DNA of 64,000 nt, from NCBI GenBank assembly GCA_031177685.1, contig JAPSGI010000001.1:124001-188000 (forward strand), given 5' to 3'. Positions 19,438-27,896 of the stretch are shown piece after piece; the stretch's first letter is position 1, and each line of letters begins with the position of its first letter. This DNA comes from Solirubrobacteraceae bacterium. GTDB taxonomy: Bacteria > Actinomycetota > Thermoleophilia > Solirubrobacterales > Solirubrobacteraceae. A program made the translations under genes and the position numbers. The notes beneath the pieces were generated by a model. The model made no database searches. It was given only the letters and a program-made list of their open reading frames with translations, and was not told the DNA's origin.

Positions 19438-20409
19438 ATGGTGACAGGGGCCATGGCCGCCCCGTGCGTCGTAGGCGTCGACATGGGGGGGACGAAGCTC
19501 CTCGCCGGCGCGGTCGACGAGAACCTCAACGTCCATCACCGCGCGCTGCGCTCGATGACCGGGCTGGACCGCGACGCGATCCTCGACGCCGCCGTGGACG
19601 CGGTGGAGGAGGTGCGCGAGTCGATGGAGGGTGCGGTGTCGGCCGCGGGCTTCGGGATCCCGTGCACGATCGACCGGCAGCGCGGAATCGCGGTGCAGGC
19701 GGTCAACCTGCCGCTGCTCGACGTGGCGTTCGGCGACGTGATGGCGGAGCGGCTCGGACTGCCCGCGTTCGTGGACAACGACGCCAACGCGGCCGCGCTG
19801 GCCGAGCACCGCTTCGGGGCGGCACGGGGCGGGCGGCACACCGTGATGCTGACCGTGGGGACGGGAATCGGCGGCGGCCTGGTGCTCGACGACCGCCTGT
19901 ACCACGGGTCCCAGGGCGCGGCCGCGGAGCTGGGGCACGTCGTCGTCGAGATGGACGGTCCGCCGTGCCAGGGCAACTGTCCTAACCGCGGCTGCCTGGA
20001 GGCGGTCGCGTCGGGCGTCGCGCTCGCGCGCGAGGGGCAGGCCGCCGCGGTGCGGTTCCCGGACTCGGCGCTGGGACGGGCCGCGGCGTCCGGGCGGGCC
20101 GTGACCGGGGCGCTGGTGACCGAGCTCGCCCACGACGGCTGCGAGGTGGCGCGGGACACGATCGCGCTGATCGGGCGGCGGCTGGGAGTGGGGATCGCGT
20201 CGTACGTGAACACGTTCGATCCCGACTTCGTGGTGCTGGGCGGAGGCGTCCTGGGCGCGGGCGAGCTCCTGCTGGCGCCCGCGCGCGAGGAGATGGTCCG
20301 CCGCGCGCTGCCGCCGGCGCGCGACACGGTGCGCGTGGTCGCGGCGCGTTTCGGGGGCGAGGCGGGGATGGTGGGCGCCGCCGTGCTGGCGCTGGACGGG
20401 GTGGCGTGA
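19438..20409 (+). CDS. ROK-family glucokinase
   Basis: Phosphorylates glucose (or a related sugar) with ATP. The 323-residue product starts its fold at VVGVDMGGTKLLAG (phosphate-1 motif). It continues with NDANAAALAEH, the ROK signature TVGTGIGGGLVLDD, GHVVVEMDGP and the zinc-binding CPNRGCLE. Two nearby starts are possible, ATG 19438 and ATG 19453; the latter lies just after AGGGG. It is followed by rsmI with a 4-bp overlap. A regulatory role like that of ROK repressors is unlikely because no HTH is present. Confidence 0.9.
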   Translation: MVTGAMAAPCVVGVDMGGTKLLAGAVDENLNVHHRALRSMTGLDRDAILDAAVDAVEEVRESMEGAVSAAGFGIPCTIDRQRGIAVQAVNLPLLDVAFGDVMAERLGLPAFVDNDANAAALAEHRFGAARGGRHTVMLTVGTGIGGGLVLDDRLYHGSQGAAAELGHVVVEMDGPPCQGNCPNRGCLEAVASGVALAREGQAAAVRFPDSALGRAAASGRAVTGALVTELAHDGCEVARDTIALIGRRLGVGIASYVNTFDPDFVVLGGGVLGAGELLLAPAREEMVRRALPPARDTVRVVAARFGGEAGMVGAAVLALDGVA

Positions 20410-21215
20410 GCGCCGGCCGGCTCGTCGTCTGCCCGACGCCGATCGGGAACCTGGAGGACGTCACGCTGCGCGTGCTCGCGGCGCTGCGCGAGGCCGACGT
20501 GGTGGCGTGCGAGGACACGCGCCGCACGCGGATCCTGCTCGACCGCTACGGCGTGACGGCCAAGCTCGTCGCCTACCACGAGCACAACGAGCGCGCCCGG
20601 GCGGCCGAGCTGGTGTCGCGGATGGGTGACGGCGCCGTGGTGGCGCTGGTCTCCGACGCGGGCATGCCCCTGGTCTCCGACCCCGGCTTCGTGCTCGTGC
20701 AGTCGTGCGTGGCGGCGGGACTGGCGGTGGAGGTCCTGCCCGGCCCGTCCGCGGCGCTGACCGCGCTGGTCGCCTCGGGGCTGCCGGCGGACCGCTGGCG
20801 CTTCGCCGGCTTCTTGCCCCGCAAGCGCGGGGCGCTGGAGGAGGCGCTGGGCGCACCGGAGACGCTCGTGGCCTTCGAGTCGCCGCGGCGGGTGCCCGCG
20901 ACCCTGCGCGTGCTGGCCGAGCTGGACCCCGACCGGCCGGTCGCGGTCTGCCGCGAGCTGACCAAGGTCCACGAGGAGGTCGTCCGCGGAACGGCGTCCG
21001 AGCTGGCCGACCGCTACGCCGGCGAGGCGCCACGCGGGGAGGTCGTCCTCGTGGTCGGCCCGGCAGCCGAGGCGCAAGGCGATCTCGACGCCGCCGTCGA
21101 CGCCCTGCGCGGCCTCGTCGACGCGGGAGCCAAGCCCCGCCCCGCAGCCGCCGCGGTCGCGCAGCTGACCGGCCTGCCGGCGAATCGCCTCTACCGGGCG
21201 CTGCAGGAGCCCTAG
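20406..21215 (+). CDS. rsmI: 16S rRNA 2'-O-methyltransferase RsmI
   Basis: Methylates the 2'-OH of C1402 in 16S rRNA. The 269-residue product has the tetrapyrrole-methylase fold: LVVCPTPIGNLEDVTLRVL, VACEDTRRTRILLDRYG, VALVSDAGMPLVSDPG, LPGPSAALTALVASGLP, FESPRRVPATL, CRELTKVHEEV and the C-terminal helical HTH-like end. The GTG start overlaps the glucokinase stop. A long hairpin follows the stop. Confidence 0.96.
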   Translation: MSAGRLVVCPTPIGNLEDVTLRVLAALREADVVACEDTRRTRILLDRYGVTAKLVAYHEHNERARAAELVSRMGDGAVVALVSDAGMPLVSDPGFVLVQSCVAAGLAVEVLPGPSAALTALVASGLPADRWRFAGFLPRKRGALEEALGAPETLVAFESPRRVPATLRVLAELDPDRPVAVCRELTKVHEEVVRGTASELADRYAGEAPRGEVVLVVGPAAEAQGDLDAAVDALRGLVDAGAKPRPAAAAVAQLTGLPANRLYRALQEP

Positions 21216-21220
21216 CCCGA

Positions 21221-21269
21221 GAGCTTCGTGGACTTAGCCGCGCTATAGGCGGCTAACTCCACAGAGCTC
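21221..21269 (+). terminator. Long imperfect hairpin after rsmI, no U-tract
   Basis: A 21-position stem (21221-21241 with 21249-21269) pairs at 19 positions, including one G-T, with a 7-nt loop. It begins 5 nt past the rsmI stop. No T-run follows, so it fits the U-tract-less hairpin terminators proposed for actinobacteria. A weaker element (21285-21290/21309-21314) follows before the M23 gene. Confidence 0.5.
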
Positions 21270-21387
21270 GGGGCGGGCCGGGGGGTTACGCGCCCCGGCG
21301 CCGCGCTTCGTAACGGAAGTGCGCAGCGGATGCGCCAACTGCGCCGCGGGCGCCCGCAGACCCGGCGTGCCGCGGTAGACACGAGAA

Positions 21388-22116
21388 GTGCGCTCACGAT
21401 GGACACCCGCCGCCGCCTGGGCCCTGGCCACGCTCACCACCCTGACCAGCCCGCCGTTCGCAGCGGCGGCGAATCTCGACTGGCGCTGGCCGATCCGCGG
21501 CGAGGTCATAGAGCGCTTCGCCCTCACGCAGAACCCCTACGCCCCCGGCCAGCACCGCGGCATCGACATAGCGGCGCCACGCGGGACGGCCGTCAGGGCG
21601 GCGTGCACGGGACGGGTCCGCTTCGCCGGACACGCCGGCTCGTTCGGCGAAGCGGTGACCGTGGCGTGCGGCGGGCTCGTCGTCTCCTACGGGCACCTCG
21701 GGAAGACGACCGTCGAGAGCGGAACCCGCGTGCGCGCAGGAGAGCGAATCGGCACGGTCGGCAGCACAGGCCGGCGAACGTCGAGCGGACCACACCTCCA
21801 CCTCGGCGTACGCCACGCAAACGAGCGGCACGGCTACGTCGACCCACTCGACCTCCTCCCATCCGCGGGACCAACCAGGGGCCCACCACCCCTCCCCCCG
21901 ACCGGCCGCCGTCCACCACGCCCAAGGCCAAATCCAGCGCCAGAAACCAGACCGCCCACCACAAGCCCACCCCTCACAGCCTGGGCCGGCATCGCCCTGC
22001 TCGCCGCCACCGTCCCCGGCCTCGCTCTGGCCGGCGGCCGGACGCGAAGGCGGCGCGCCGCCAAGGCGCCTCGCGACCTCGGCTGTAGCCTTCCGCCGCC
22101 GTGGCGTTCTACGTGA
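21388..22116 (+). CDS. M23-family peptidase, membrane-anchored at the C-terminus
   Basis: A 242-residue exported metallopeptidase expected to cut peptidoglycan cross-bridges. A signal peptide (1-27, ALATLTTLTSPPFAAAA) is followed by the LytM/M23 domain: GQHRGIDIAAPRGTAV with zinc ligands His57 and Asp61, and SSGPHLHLGV with the HxH pair. After a Pro-rich linker the C-terminus has a hydrophobic helix (AGIALLAATVPGLALAGG) and RRRRAAK, like a sortase-type anchor without an LPXTG that I can see. GTG start. Its end overlaps metG by 16 bp. Confidence 0.88.
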   Translation: MRSRWTPAAAWALATLTTLTSPPFAAAANLDWRWPIRGEVIERFALTQNPYAPGQHRGIDIAAPRGTAVRAACTGRVRFAGHAGSFGEAVTVACGGLVVSYGHLGKTTVESGTRVRAGERIGTVGSTGRRTSSGPHLHLGVRHANERHGYVDPLDLLPSAGPTRGPPPLPPTGRRPPRPRPNPAPETRPPTTSPPLTAWAGIALLAATVPGLALAGGRTRRRRAAKAPRDLGCSLPPPWRST

Positions 22117-23612
22117 CCACCCCCATCTACTACGTCAACGCGGCGCCGCACCTGGGACACGCGTACACGACGATCGCCGCGGACGTGCTGGCCCGTCACA
22201 TGCGCCAGCGCGGCGAGGACGTGTTCTTCCTCACGGGCACCGACGAGCACGGCGAGCCGGTCGCGCAGGCCGCGGAGAAGCAGGGCGTCACGCCGAAGGA
22301 GCTGGCCGACCGCAACGCCGCGCGCTTCGAGGCCCTGATGCCCCAGCTCGACGTCACCAACGACTTCTTCATCCGCACCAGCGATCCGCGGCACGTCGCG
22401 CACGTGCAGGAGATCCTCCAGCGCGTCCACGACAACGGCCACGTCTACAAGGGCAGCTACGAGGGCTGGTACTGCACGCGCTGCGCCGACTTCAAGACCG
22501 ACAACGAGATCGGTCCGGACAACACGTGCCTGATCCACGAGGGGTTCCCGCTGGAGCGCGAGAGCGAGGAGAACTGGTTCTTCGCGCTGTCGCGATTCCA
22601 GGAGCCGCTCGAGCGCCTGTACACCGAGCGCCCCGACTTCGTCCTGCCCGCCGTCCGCTTCAACGAGGCGCGCTCGTTCATCGCGCAGGGCCTGGACGAC
22701 GTCTCGCTCTCGCGCGCGCACCTGCGCTGGGGGGTCGAGGTGCCGTGGGACCCCCAGCACGTCTTCTACGTGTGGTTCGACGCGCTCCTCAATTACGTGA
22801 CGGCGCTGAAGTTCGCCCGCGACGGCGCGGACCTCACGACCACCTTCTGGCCGGCCACCTACCACCTGATCGGCAAGGACATCCTCAAGTTCCACTGCGT
22901 CTACTGGCCGGCGCTGCTGATGGCGGCCGACCTGGAGGTCCCGCGGCGGCTGTTCGTGCACGGCTACCTGCTGTCCGAGGGGCGCAAGATGAGCAAGTCG
23001 CTGGGCAACGTCCTGGACCCGTTCGACGCGATGGACAAGTTCGGGACGGACGCGCTGCGCTTCTACTGCATGCGCGACGTGTCCTTCGGCCAGGACGGAA
23101 GCGTCTCGCCCGCCGACTTCGAGACCCGCTACGAGACCGAGCTGGCCAACGAGCTGGGAAACCTGGCCTCGCGCACGCTCGCCATGCTCGTCCGCTACCG
23201 CGACGGCACGGTGCCCGAGGCCGACCCCGATCCCGCGCTGGCCGGCGATTTCGACGGGCTCGCCGAGCGCGTGGCGGCGCTGCTGGACGACGTGCAGGTG
23301 ACCGCCGCGCTGGAGGAGATCTGGCAGCGCGTGCGCCGGCTGAACCGCTACGTGGAGGAGCGCGCACCCTGGCAGCTGGCCAAGGACGAGGAGAAGGCGG
23401 GGGAGCTGGACGTCACGCTGCGCTCGCTGGCCGAGGGGCTGCGCGTGGTGGCGGTGCTCCTGCACCCCTACGTCCCCGCGACCACGACCAAGCTGCTCGG
23501 CGCGCTGGGCAGCCCTGACCTGGACCTCGAACGTGCGCGCTACGGAGCGGCCGCGGGCGGCGCGGCCGTCGCGCAGCTCGACGCCCTGTTCCCCAAGACG
23601 CCCGCCCCGTGA
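22101..23612 (+). CDS. metG: Methionyl-tRNA synthetase
   Basis: Charges initiator and elongator tRNA-Met. The 503-residue class I enzyme has the HIGH-type motif HLGHAY, the zinc knuckle YCTRCADFKTDNEIG with Cys later at NTC, KMSKS at 296-300, and a C-terminal anticodon-binding helical domain ending near WQLAKDEEKAGELDV. It lacks the C-terminal EMAP-like dimerisation domain found in longer forms; a stand-alone CsaA is encoded at 57762. GTG start with a TAGCCT box 9 nt upstream. First gene of the metG-tatD-rsmA-ispE cluster. Confidence 0.97.
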   Translation: MAFYVTTPIYYVNAAPHLGHAYTTIAADVLARHMRQRGEDVFFLTGTDEHGEPVAQAAEKQGVTPKELADRNAARFEALMPQLDVTNDFFIRTSDPRHVAHVQEILQRVHDNGHVYKGSYEGWYCTRCADFKTDNEIGPDNTCLIHEGFPLERESEENWFFALSRFQEPLERLYTERPDFVLPAVRFNEARSFIAQGLDDVSLSRAHLRWGVEVPWDPQHVFYVWFDALLNYVTALKFARDGADLTTTFWPATYHLIGKDILKFHCVYWPALLMAADLEVPRRLFVHGYLLSEGRKMSKSLGNVLDPFDAMDKFGTDALRFYCMRDVSFGQDGSVSPADFETRYETELANELGNLASRTLAMLVRYRDGTVPEADPDPALAGDFDGLAERVAALLDDVQVTAALEEIWQRVRRLNRYVEERAPWQLAKDEEKAGELDVTLRSLAEGLRVVAVLLHPYVPATTTKLLGALGSPDLDLERARYGAAAGGAAVAQLDALFPKTPAP

Positions 23613-23622
23613 CGGGCTCGCC

Positions 23623-24372
23623 GTGATCGACACCCACGCCCACCTGGACGCGTGCGCGCGGCCCGCGGCGGAGCTGATCGCCGACGCCGAGCAGGCCGGC
23701 GTCCGGCGGGTCCTGGCGATCGGGATGGACGGCACCTCTTGCCGCGCCGCGCTCGCCGCCGCCGAGGCGTTCCCCCAGGTCTTCGTCGCGATCGGCCGCC
23801 ACCCCTCGACGTCGACGGGATTCGACGACGCCGACGCCGCGGAGCTGGCCGCGCTGGCCGCCCACGAGCGCTGCCGCGCGATCGGCGAGACGGGGCTGGA
23901 CTTCAAGCGCGACTACGCGCCGCGCGCCGACATGGAGCGCGCCTTTCGCGCGCAGATGGAGCTGGCGCGCGAGACCGGCAAGCCGCTGGTGATCCACACG
24001 CGCGAGGCGGCGGACGAGACGATCGCCCTGCTCGACGCGCACGCCCCGGGGCATCCGACGGTCATGCACTGCTTCTCGCTCACCGGCCACCTCGACGCTT
24101 GCCTGGAGCGCGGCTGGTGGATCTCGTTCGCCGGCAACGTGACCTATCCCAAGTCCGACGACCTGCGCGCGGCGGCGCAGCGCGTCCCGGACGACCGGCT
24201 GCTGGTGGAGACCGACGCCCCGTACCTGGCCGCCCAGCCTGTGCGCGGGAAGGACAACGAGCCGGCCTGGGTGGTCCACACGGCACGCCACCTCGCGGAG
24301 GTCCGCGGCGTCGCCTACGAGGAGCTGGAGCGCACCGTGGAGCGCAACGCCGCGGAGCTGTTCGGGTGGTGA
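23623..24372 (+). CDS. TatD-family metal-dependent deoxyribonuclease
   Basis: A 249-residue TIM-barrel hydrolase of the TatD/YcfH type. Metal ligands are in DTHAHLD (3-9), GETGLDF, THTREAA, MHCFS and ETDAPYL; the last gives the conserved C-terminal Asp. The closest role is YcfH-like 3'-5' DNA or D-aminoacyl-tRNA-related hydrolysis; Mn2+/Mg2+ is expected. The GTG at 23623 puts DTHAHLD at the N-terminus. The open frame starts earlier, but that part is a shadow of metG. It overlaps rsmA by 4 bp. Confidence 0.9.
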   Translation: MIDTHAHLDACARPAAELIADAEQAGVRRVLAIGMDGTSCRAALAAAEAFPQVFVAIGRHPSTSTGFDDADAAELAALAAHERCRAIGETGLDFKRDYAPRADMERAFRAQMELARETGKPLVIHTREAADETIALLDAHAPGHPTVMHCFSLTGHLDACLERGWWISFAGNVTYPKSDDLRAAAQRVPDDRLLVETDAPYLAAQPVRGKDNEPAWVVHTARHLAEVRGVAYEELERTVERNAAELFGW

Positions 24373-25202
24373 CGGCGCAGCTGCCCACCCAGCCGAGCCT
24401 GCGCCGGATGAAGCAGTTCGAGATACGGCCCAACCGCGAGCTGGGACAGAACTTCCTGGTGGACTCCAACGTGCTCGGCGTGATCGAGCGCGCGGCGGAG
24501 GTGGCGGCCGACGACGTCGTGCTGGAGATCGGCGGCGGGCTCGGGGTGCTCTCCGAGCACCTGGCGGCGCGCGTGGCGCACGTGCACGTCGTGGAGGTCG
24601 ACCCCCGCCTGGAGCCCGCGCTGCGCGACGCGCTGGACCCGTTCGGGGACCGCGCGACGCTGCACGTGGCCGACGCCATGCGGCTCGACCTGGCCGCGCT
24701 GGACCCGGCGCCCGGCAAGGTGGTGGCGAACCTCCCGTACGGGATCGCGGCGGGCGCGATCCTGCGCACGGTCGAGGAGCTGCCGGGCGCGCGGCGGTGG
24801 GTGGCGATGGCGCAGCGCGAGGTCGGGGAGCGGCTCGCGGCGGCGCCCGGGACGTCCGCCTACGGCGTGCCCTCGGTCCTGGCGCAGCTGGCCTGCGACG
24901 TGCGCGTGCTGCGCGCCATCTCGCGGCGCGTCTTCCACCCGGTGCCCAACGTCGACTCTGTGCTGGTCGGACTGGAGCGCCACGGCCCCGCGGCGCCGCC
25001 CGAGCTGCGCGCGCTCGTCCAGGCGGCGTTCGCCCACCGCCGCAAGGCGCTGCCGCGCTCCCTGTCGCTGGCGGCCGGCGCGCCGGACGACGTCCGCGAG
25101 CGCGCCCGCGCGGCCCTGCGCGACATGGGGCGTCCCGAGGACGAGCGCGCCGAGCGCCTGTCGCCCGGCGACTTCCGCGCGCTGGCGGAGCGACTCGCGT
25201 GA
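24369..25202 (+). CDS. rsmA: 16S rRNA dimethyladenosine transferase RsmA/KsgA
   Basis: Dimethylates A1518/A1519 of 16S rRNA late in 30S assembly. The 277-residue product has RPNRELGQNFLVDSNVLG, the SAM-binding VLEIGGGLGVLSEHL, the catalytic NLPYGIA and the C-terminal HTH-like domain with QAAFAHRRKALPRSL. The GTG start overlaps the tatD stop and its own stop overlaps ispE, the common metG-tatD-ksgA-ispE order of Gram-positives. Confidence 0.96.
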   Translation: MTAQLPTQPSLRRMKQFEIRPNRELGQNFLVDSNVLGVIERAAEVAADDVVLEIGGGLGVLSEHLAARVAHVHVVEVDPRLEPALRDALDPFGDRATLHVADAMRLDLAALDPAPGKVVANLPYGIAAGAILRTVEELPGARRWVAMAQREVGERLAAAPGTSAYGVPSVLAQLACDVRVLRAISRRVFHPVPNVDSVLVGLERHGPAAPPELRALVQAAFAHRRKALPRSLSLAAGAPDDVRERARAALRDMGRPEDERAERLSPGDFRALAERLA

Positions 25203-26071
25203 CGGGCGCCCTGCGCACGGTGGCCCCGGCCAAGGTGAACCTGTGCCTGTACGTCGGTCCGCGGCGGGCCGACGGCCTGCACGAGCTGGTGTCGGTCTTC
25301 CAGCCCCTCGACCTGGGCGACGAGCTGACGCTCGAGCCGGCGGCGCACGACGAGGTCGTCTGCCCGGAGGTGGAAGGCGAGAACCTCGCCACGCGCGCGC
25401 TGCGCGCCCACCGCGAGGCCACGGGGACCGGCGACCGCCATCGCCTGACGATCCGGAAGCGCATCCCCATCGCCGCCGGCCTGGGCGGCGGCTCCAGCGA
25501 CGCGGCGGCCACCCTGCGCCTGGCCGCCCACGCCGCCGGCGCACCGGAGGACCCCCGCCTCCACGGCCTCGCCGCCGCCCTCGGCTCCGACGTGCCCGCC
25601 CTCCTGCACGAAACGCCCACTCTTGTTACAGGGGCCGGCGAAGAGGTGACCCCGCTCGACGGGCCGGCGCTCGCGGGCGAGTTCGGTTACGCCCTCCTCC
25701 CGTCCCCGGCGCGACTCTCCGCCGCGGACGTCTACGCCGAGGCGGACCGGCTCGGCGCCGCACGGCCGGCCGACGCGCTGATGGTGCGCCGCGCGGAGGT
25801 GGAGGCGGCGGTCGGCGCCGGGGGCCTGCCGCTGGAGTTCGTCCACAACGACCTCCAGGACGCCGCGCGCTCGCTGTGCCCGGCGATCGACGGCGCGCTG
25901 GCCGCCGCGCGCGACGCGGGCGCCGCGTCCGCGCTGGTCAGCGGCTCGGGCCCGACGGTCTTCGCCCTCTTCCGCGATCCCGCGGCCGCGGAGGCCCTGG
26001 CGCGGCGCTGGCCCGGCGGGGTCGCAGCCCGCCCCGCGCCGCGCGGCCTGACCGAGGTGCGCACCGCATGA
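25199..26071 (+). CDS. ispE: 4-diphosphocytidyl-2-C-methyl-D-erythritol kinase
   Basis: ATP-dependent kinase of the MEP isoprenoid pathway. The 290-residue GHMP-fold product has APAKVNLCLYVG, IPIAAGLGGGSSDAAATL (phosphate-binding loop), LGSDVPALL and the C-terminal SGSGPTVFALF. It supplies isoprenoid precursors for the undecaprenyl carriers used by the wall genes here. GTG start at 25199 overlaps the rsmA stop; it runs into the DedA/PAP2 gene by 4 bp. Confidence 0.96.
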   Translation: MTGALRTVAPAKVNLCLYVGPRRADGLHELVSVFQPLDLGDELTLEPAAHDEVVCPEVEGENLATRALRAHREATGTGDRHRLTIRKRIPIAAGLGGGSSDAAATLRLAAHAAGAPEDPRLHGLAAALGSDVPALLHETPTLVTGAGEEVTPLDGPALAGEFGYALLPSPARLSAADVYAEADRLGAARPADALMVRRAEVEAAVGAGGLPLEFVHNDLQDAARSLCPAIDGALAAARDAGAASALVSGSGPTVFALFRDPAAAEALARRWPGGVAARPAPRGLTEVRTA

Positions 26072-27654
26072 CGGCGCTCGCGGCGATCCGCCCCGGCGCG
26101 CTCACCGTCGCGGTCCTGCTCGGCGCCTTCGTCGTGTGGCGCTGGCGCCGGGCGTCGACCGAGAACCGCATCCTCGCCGCCGTGGCGGCGCTGGCCCTGG
26201 GCGTGTACGGCTCGGGCGCGATCGATCCGCCGTCGCTGGAGGTGGTGGTCCGCGACGCCGGCGAGGCGCTGGGCCCCTACACCTACATCCTCGTCGGCGT
26301 CATGGCGTTCCTGGAGACGGGCGCCTTCGTCGGATTGATCGCTCCGGGCGAGACGGTCGTGATCGTCGGCGGCCTGGTCGCGGGGCAGGGCGAGATCGAC
26401 ATCGTCCTGCTGATCGGCCTCGTCTGGGCGTGCGCGTTCGCCGGGGACACTGTGTCGTTCCTGCTCGGCCGGCGCCTGGGCCGCGCGTTCCTGGTCAAGC
26501 ACGGCCCGCGCGTGAAGATCACCGAGGAGCGCCTCCGGCAGGTCGAGAACTTCCTGCACCGCCACGGCGGCCCCACCATCCTGATCGGCCGGTTCCTCGG
26601 CCTGGTCCGCGCGCTGGCTCCCTTCGTCGCCGGCGCCTCGCGCATGCCGGTGCGCACCTTCCTGCCCTTCGACGTCCTCGCCGCGGGGCTGTGGGCCACG
26701 ACGTTCTGCCTGCTGGGCTACATCTTCTGGCGCTCCTTCGACCAGGTCGTGCACATCGCCAAGCAGGGCGCACTGGCCTTCGGGACGACCATCGGCGTGA
26801 TCGTGGCGGCGGTCATCGCCTACCGCTACCTGCGCGTCCCGGCCAACCGCGCCACCGCCAAGGCGTGGATCGACGAGCAGGCCGACCGGCCGCTGCTGCG
26901 CCCCCTGGCGCGGGTCGCGCGGCCGGTCTACCGCCGCGGGCTGCTGCCGGCGTGGGCGCGCGCCGCGCCGGCCGTGCGCTTTGCCTGGCAGCGCGTCACG
27001 CCCGGGCAGCTCGGCCTCGAGCTGACCACGCTGCTGGCCATCGTGGCGGTCGGCAGCTATTTGTTCTTCGGCCTCGGCTCGCTGGTCGAGCACCGCGACA
27101 TGCTGCGGACCGACACCGCCGCCTTCGACGTCTCCGCCGAGCTGGAGACGCGCTGGCTCGACGACGCGCTGAAGTTCCTCACCGACCTGGGCGCCCTGCC
27201 CGTCGCCGGCCTGGCGGTCGCGCTCGCAGTCGCCTTCCTGGCGGCGCGCAGGCGGTTCATCGAGGGGGCCGCGCTCGCCGCCGGGATGGCGCTGACCGTG
27301 CTGGCCGTCCGGATCGCCAAGGCGGCGGTCGATCGCGCCCGGCCGTCCGACGGCCTCGTCGCGACCGACGGGGCGAGCTTCCCTTCCGGCCACGCCGCCT
27401 ACGCGGTCGCGTACGTCGCGATCGCGGTCGCCGTGGCGCACGCGTTCCCGCGCACGATCCACCGCGCCGCCTTCGTCGTGGCGGCGATCGTGGTGGCCGC
27501 GGCGGCGGGCCTCACGCGCGTCTACCTGCGCGCGCACTTCCTGTCCGACGTCCTGGCCGGCTGGGGCCTGGCGGCGGGGATCTTCTCCGTGTGCGGGCTG
27601 GTCGGGCTGGTCGTCGCCTTCGTTCGGCACAATGGGCGCGAGGGCGCCGCATGA
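26068..27654 (+). CDS. DedA (VTT)-PAP2 phosphatase fusion protein
   Basis: A 528-residue membrane protein joining two lipid-handling modules. Residues ~1-250 form a DedA/SNARE-associated domain (GLIAPGETVVIVGG, GRRLGRAFL, IGRFLGLVRALAPFVAGASRMP). Residues ~320-520 form a type-2 phosphatidic acid phosphatase (KAAVDRARP, FPSGHAAYAV, TRVYLRAHFLSDVLAGW), with the three PAP2 motifs; the third has Thr where Ser is usual. DedA proteins are linked to undecaprenyl-phosphate translocation and PAP2 enzymes to UPP dephosphorylation. Co-transcription after ispE suits a lipid-carrier role. ATGA overlaps at both ends. Confidence 0.9.
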   Translation: MTALAAIRPGALTVAVLLGAFVVWRWRRASTENRILAAVAALALGVYGSGAIDPPSLEVVVRDAGEALGPYTYILVGVMAFLETGAFVGLIAPGETVVIVGGLVAGQGEIDIVLLIGLVWACAFAGDTVSFLLGRRLGRAFLVKHGPRVKITEERLRQVENFLHRHGGPTILIGRFLGLVRALAPFVAGASRMPVRTFLPFDVLAAGLWATTFCLLGYIFWRSFDQVVHIAKQGALAFGTTIGVIVAAVIAYRYLRVPANRATAKAWIDEQADRPLLRPLARVARPVYRRGLLPAWARAAPAVRFAWQRVTPGQLGLELTTLLAIVAVGSYLFFGLGSLVEHRDMLRTDTAAFDVSAELETRWLDDALKFLTDLGALPVAGLAVALAVAFLAARRRFIEGAALAAGMALTVLAVRIAKAAVDRARPSDGLVATDGASFPSGHAAYAVAYVAIAVAVAHAFPRTIHRAAFVVAAIVVAAAAGLTRVYLRAHFLSDVLAGWGLAAGIFSVCGLVGLVVAFVRHNGREGAA

Positions 27655-27869
27655 GCAACACGTCGATCACCTACCTCGTCGGGGCGTGCGCGGGCGTCTT
27701 CTCGCTCGCGGCCTTCACCGCCTGGGTGCTGGTCCCGGCCTGGACCGCGTACAGCCGCACCTGGGAGCGCCTGGCGGCGGCCTTCCTCTCGCTCTACGTG
27801 CTCGCGGCGTTCGTGGGCGTCGGAGTGGCCGCCGGCGCCGCGGTCGTGTACTTCTGGGATCGCTTCTAG
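27651..27869 (+). CDS. Small two-helix membrane protein
   Basis: A 72-residue protein with two hydrophobic helices (about 8-30, YLVGACAGVFSLAAFTAWVLVPAW, and 43-68, FLSLYVLAAFVGVGVAAGAAVVYF). Its ATG overlaps the stop of the DedA/PAP2 gene (ATGA), so it is translated together with it and may be a partner of that protein. No family is recognised. Confidence 0.7.
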   Translation: MSNTSITYLVGACAGVFSLAAFTAWVLVPAWTAYSRTWERLAAAFLSLYVLAAFVGVGVAAGAAVVYFWDRF

Positions 27870-27880
27870 CCCCCCGGGCC

Positions 27881-27886
27881 TAGACT
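27881..27886 (+). promoter_or_regulatory. -10 box TAGACT for the PucR-type gene
   Basis: TAGACT ends 10 nt before ATG 27897. This argues for the ATG over the GTG at 27888 as the start, since transcription would begin at about the ATG (leaderless). Confidence 0.5.
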
Positions 27887-27896
27887 GGTGGACGTC

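Noticed and set aside
19438-20409. ROK transcriptional repressor instead of glucokinase
   Set aside because: No N-terminal HTH is present and the kinase ATP and zinc motifs are intact.
21216-21387. Possible c-di-AMP (ydaO) riboswitch before the M23 peptidase
   Set aside because: Such riboswitches precede actinobacterial wall hydrolases, but its conserved sequence blocks are not visible here; only hairpins are.
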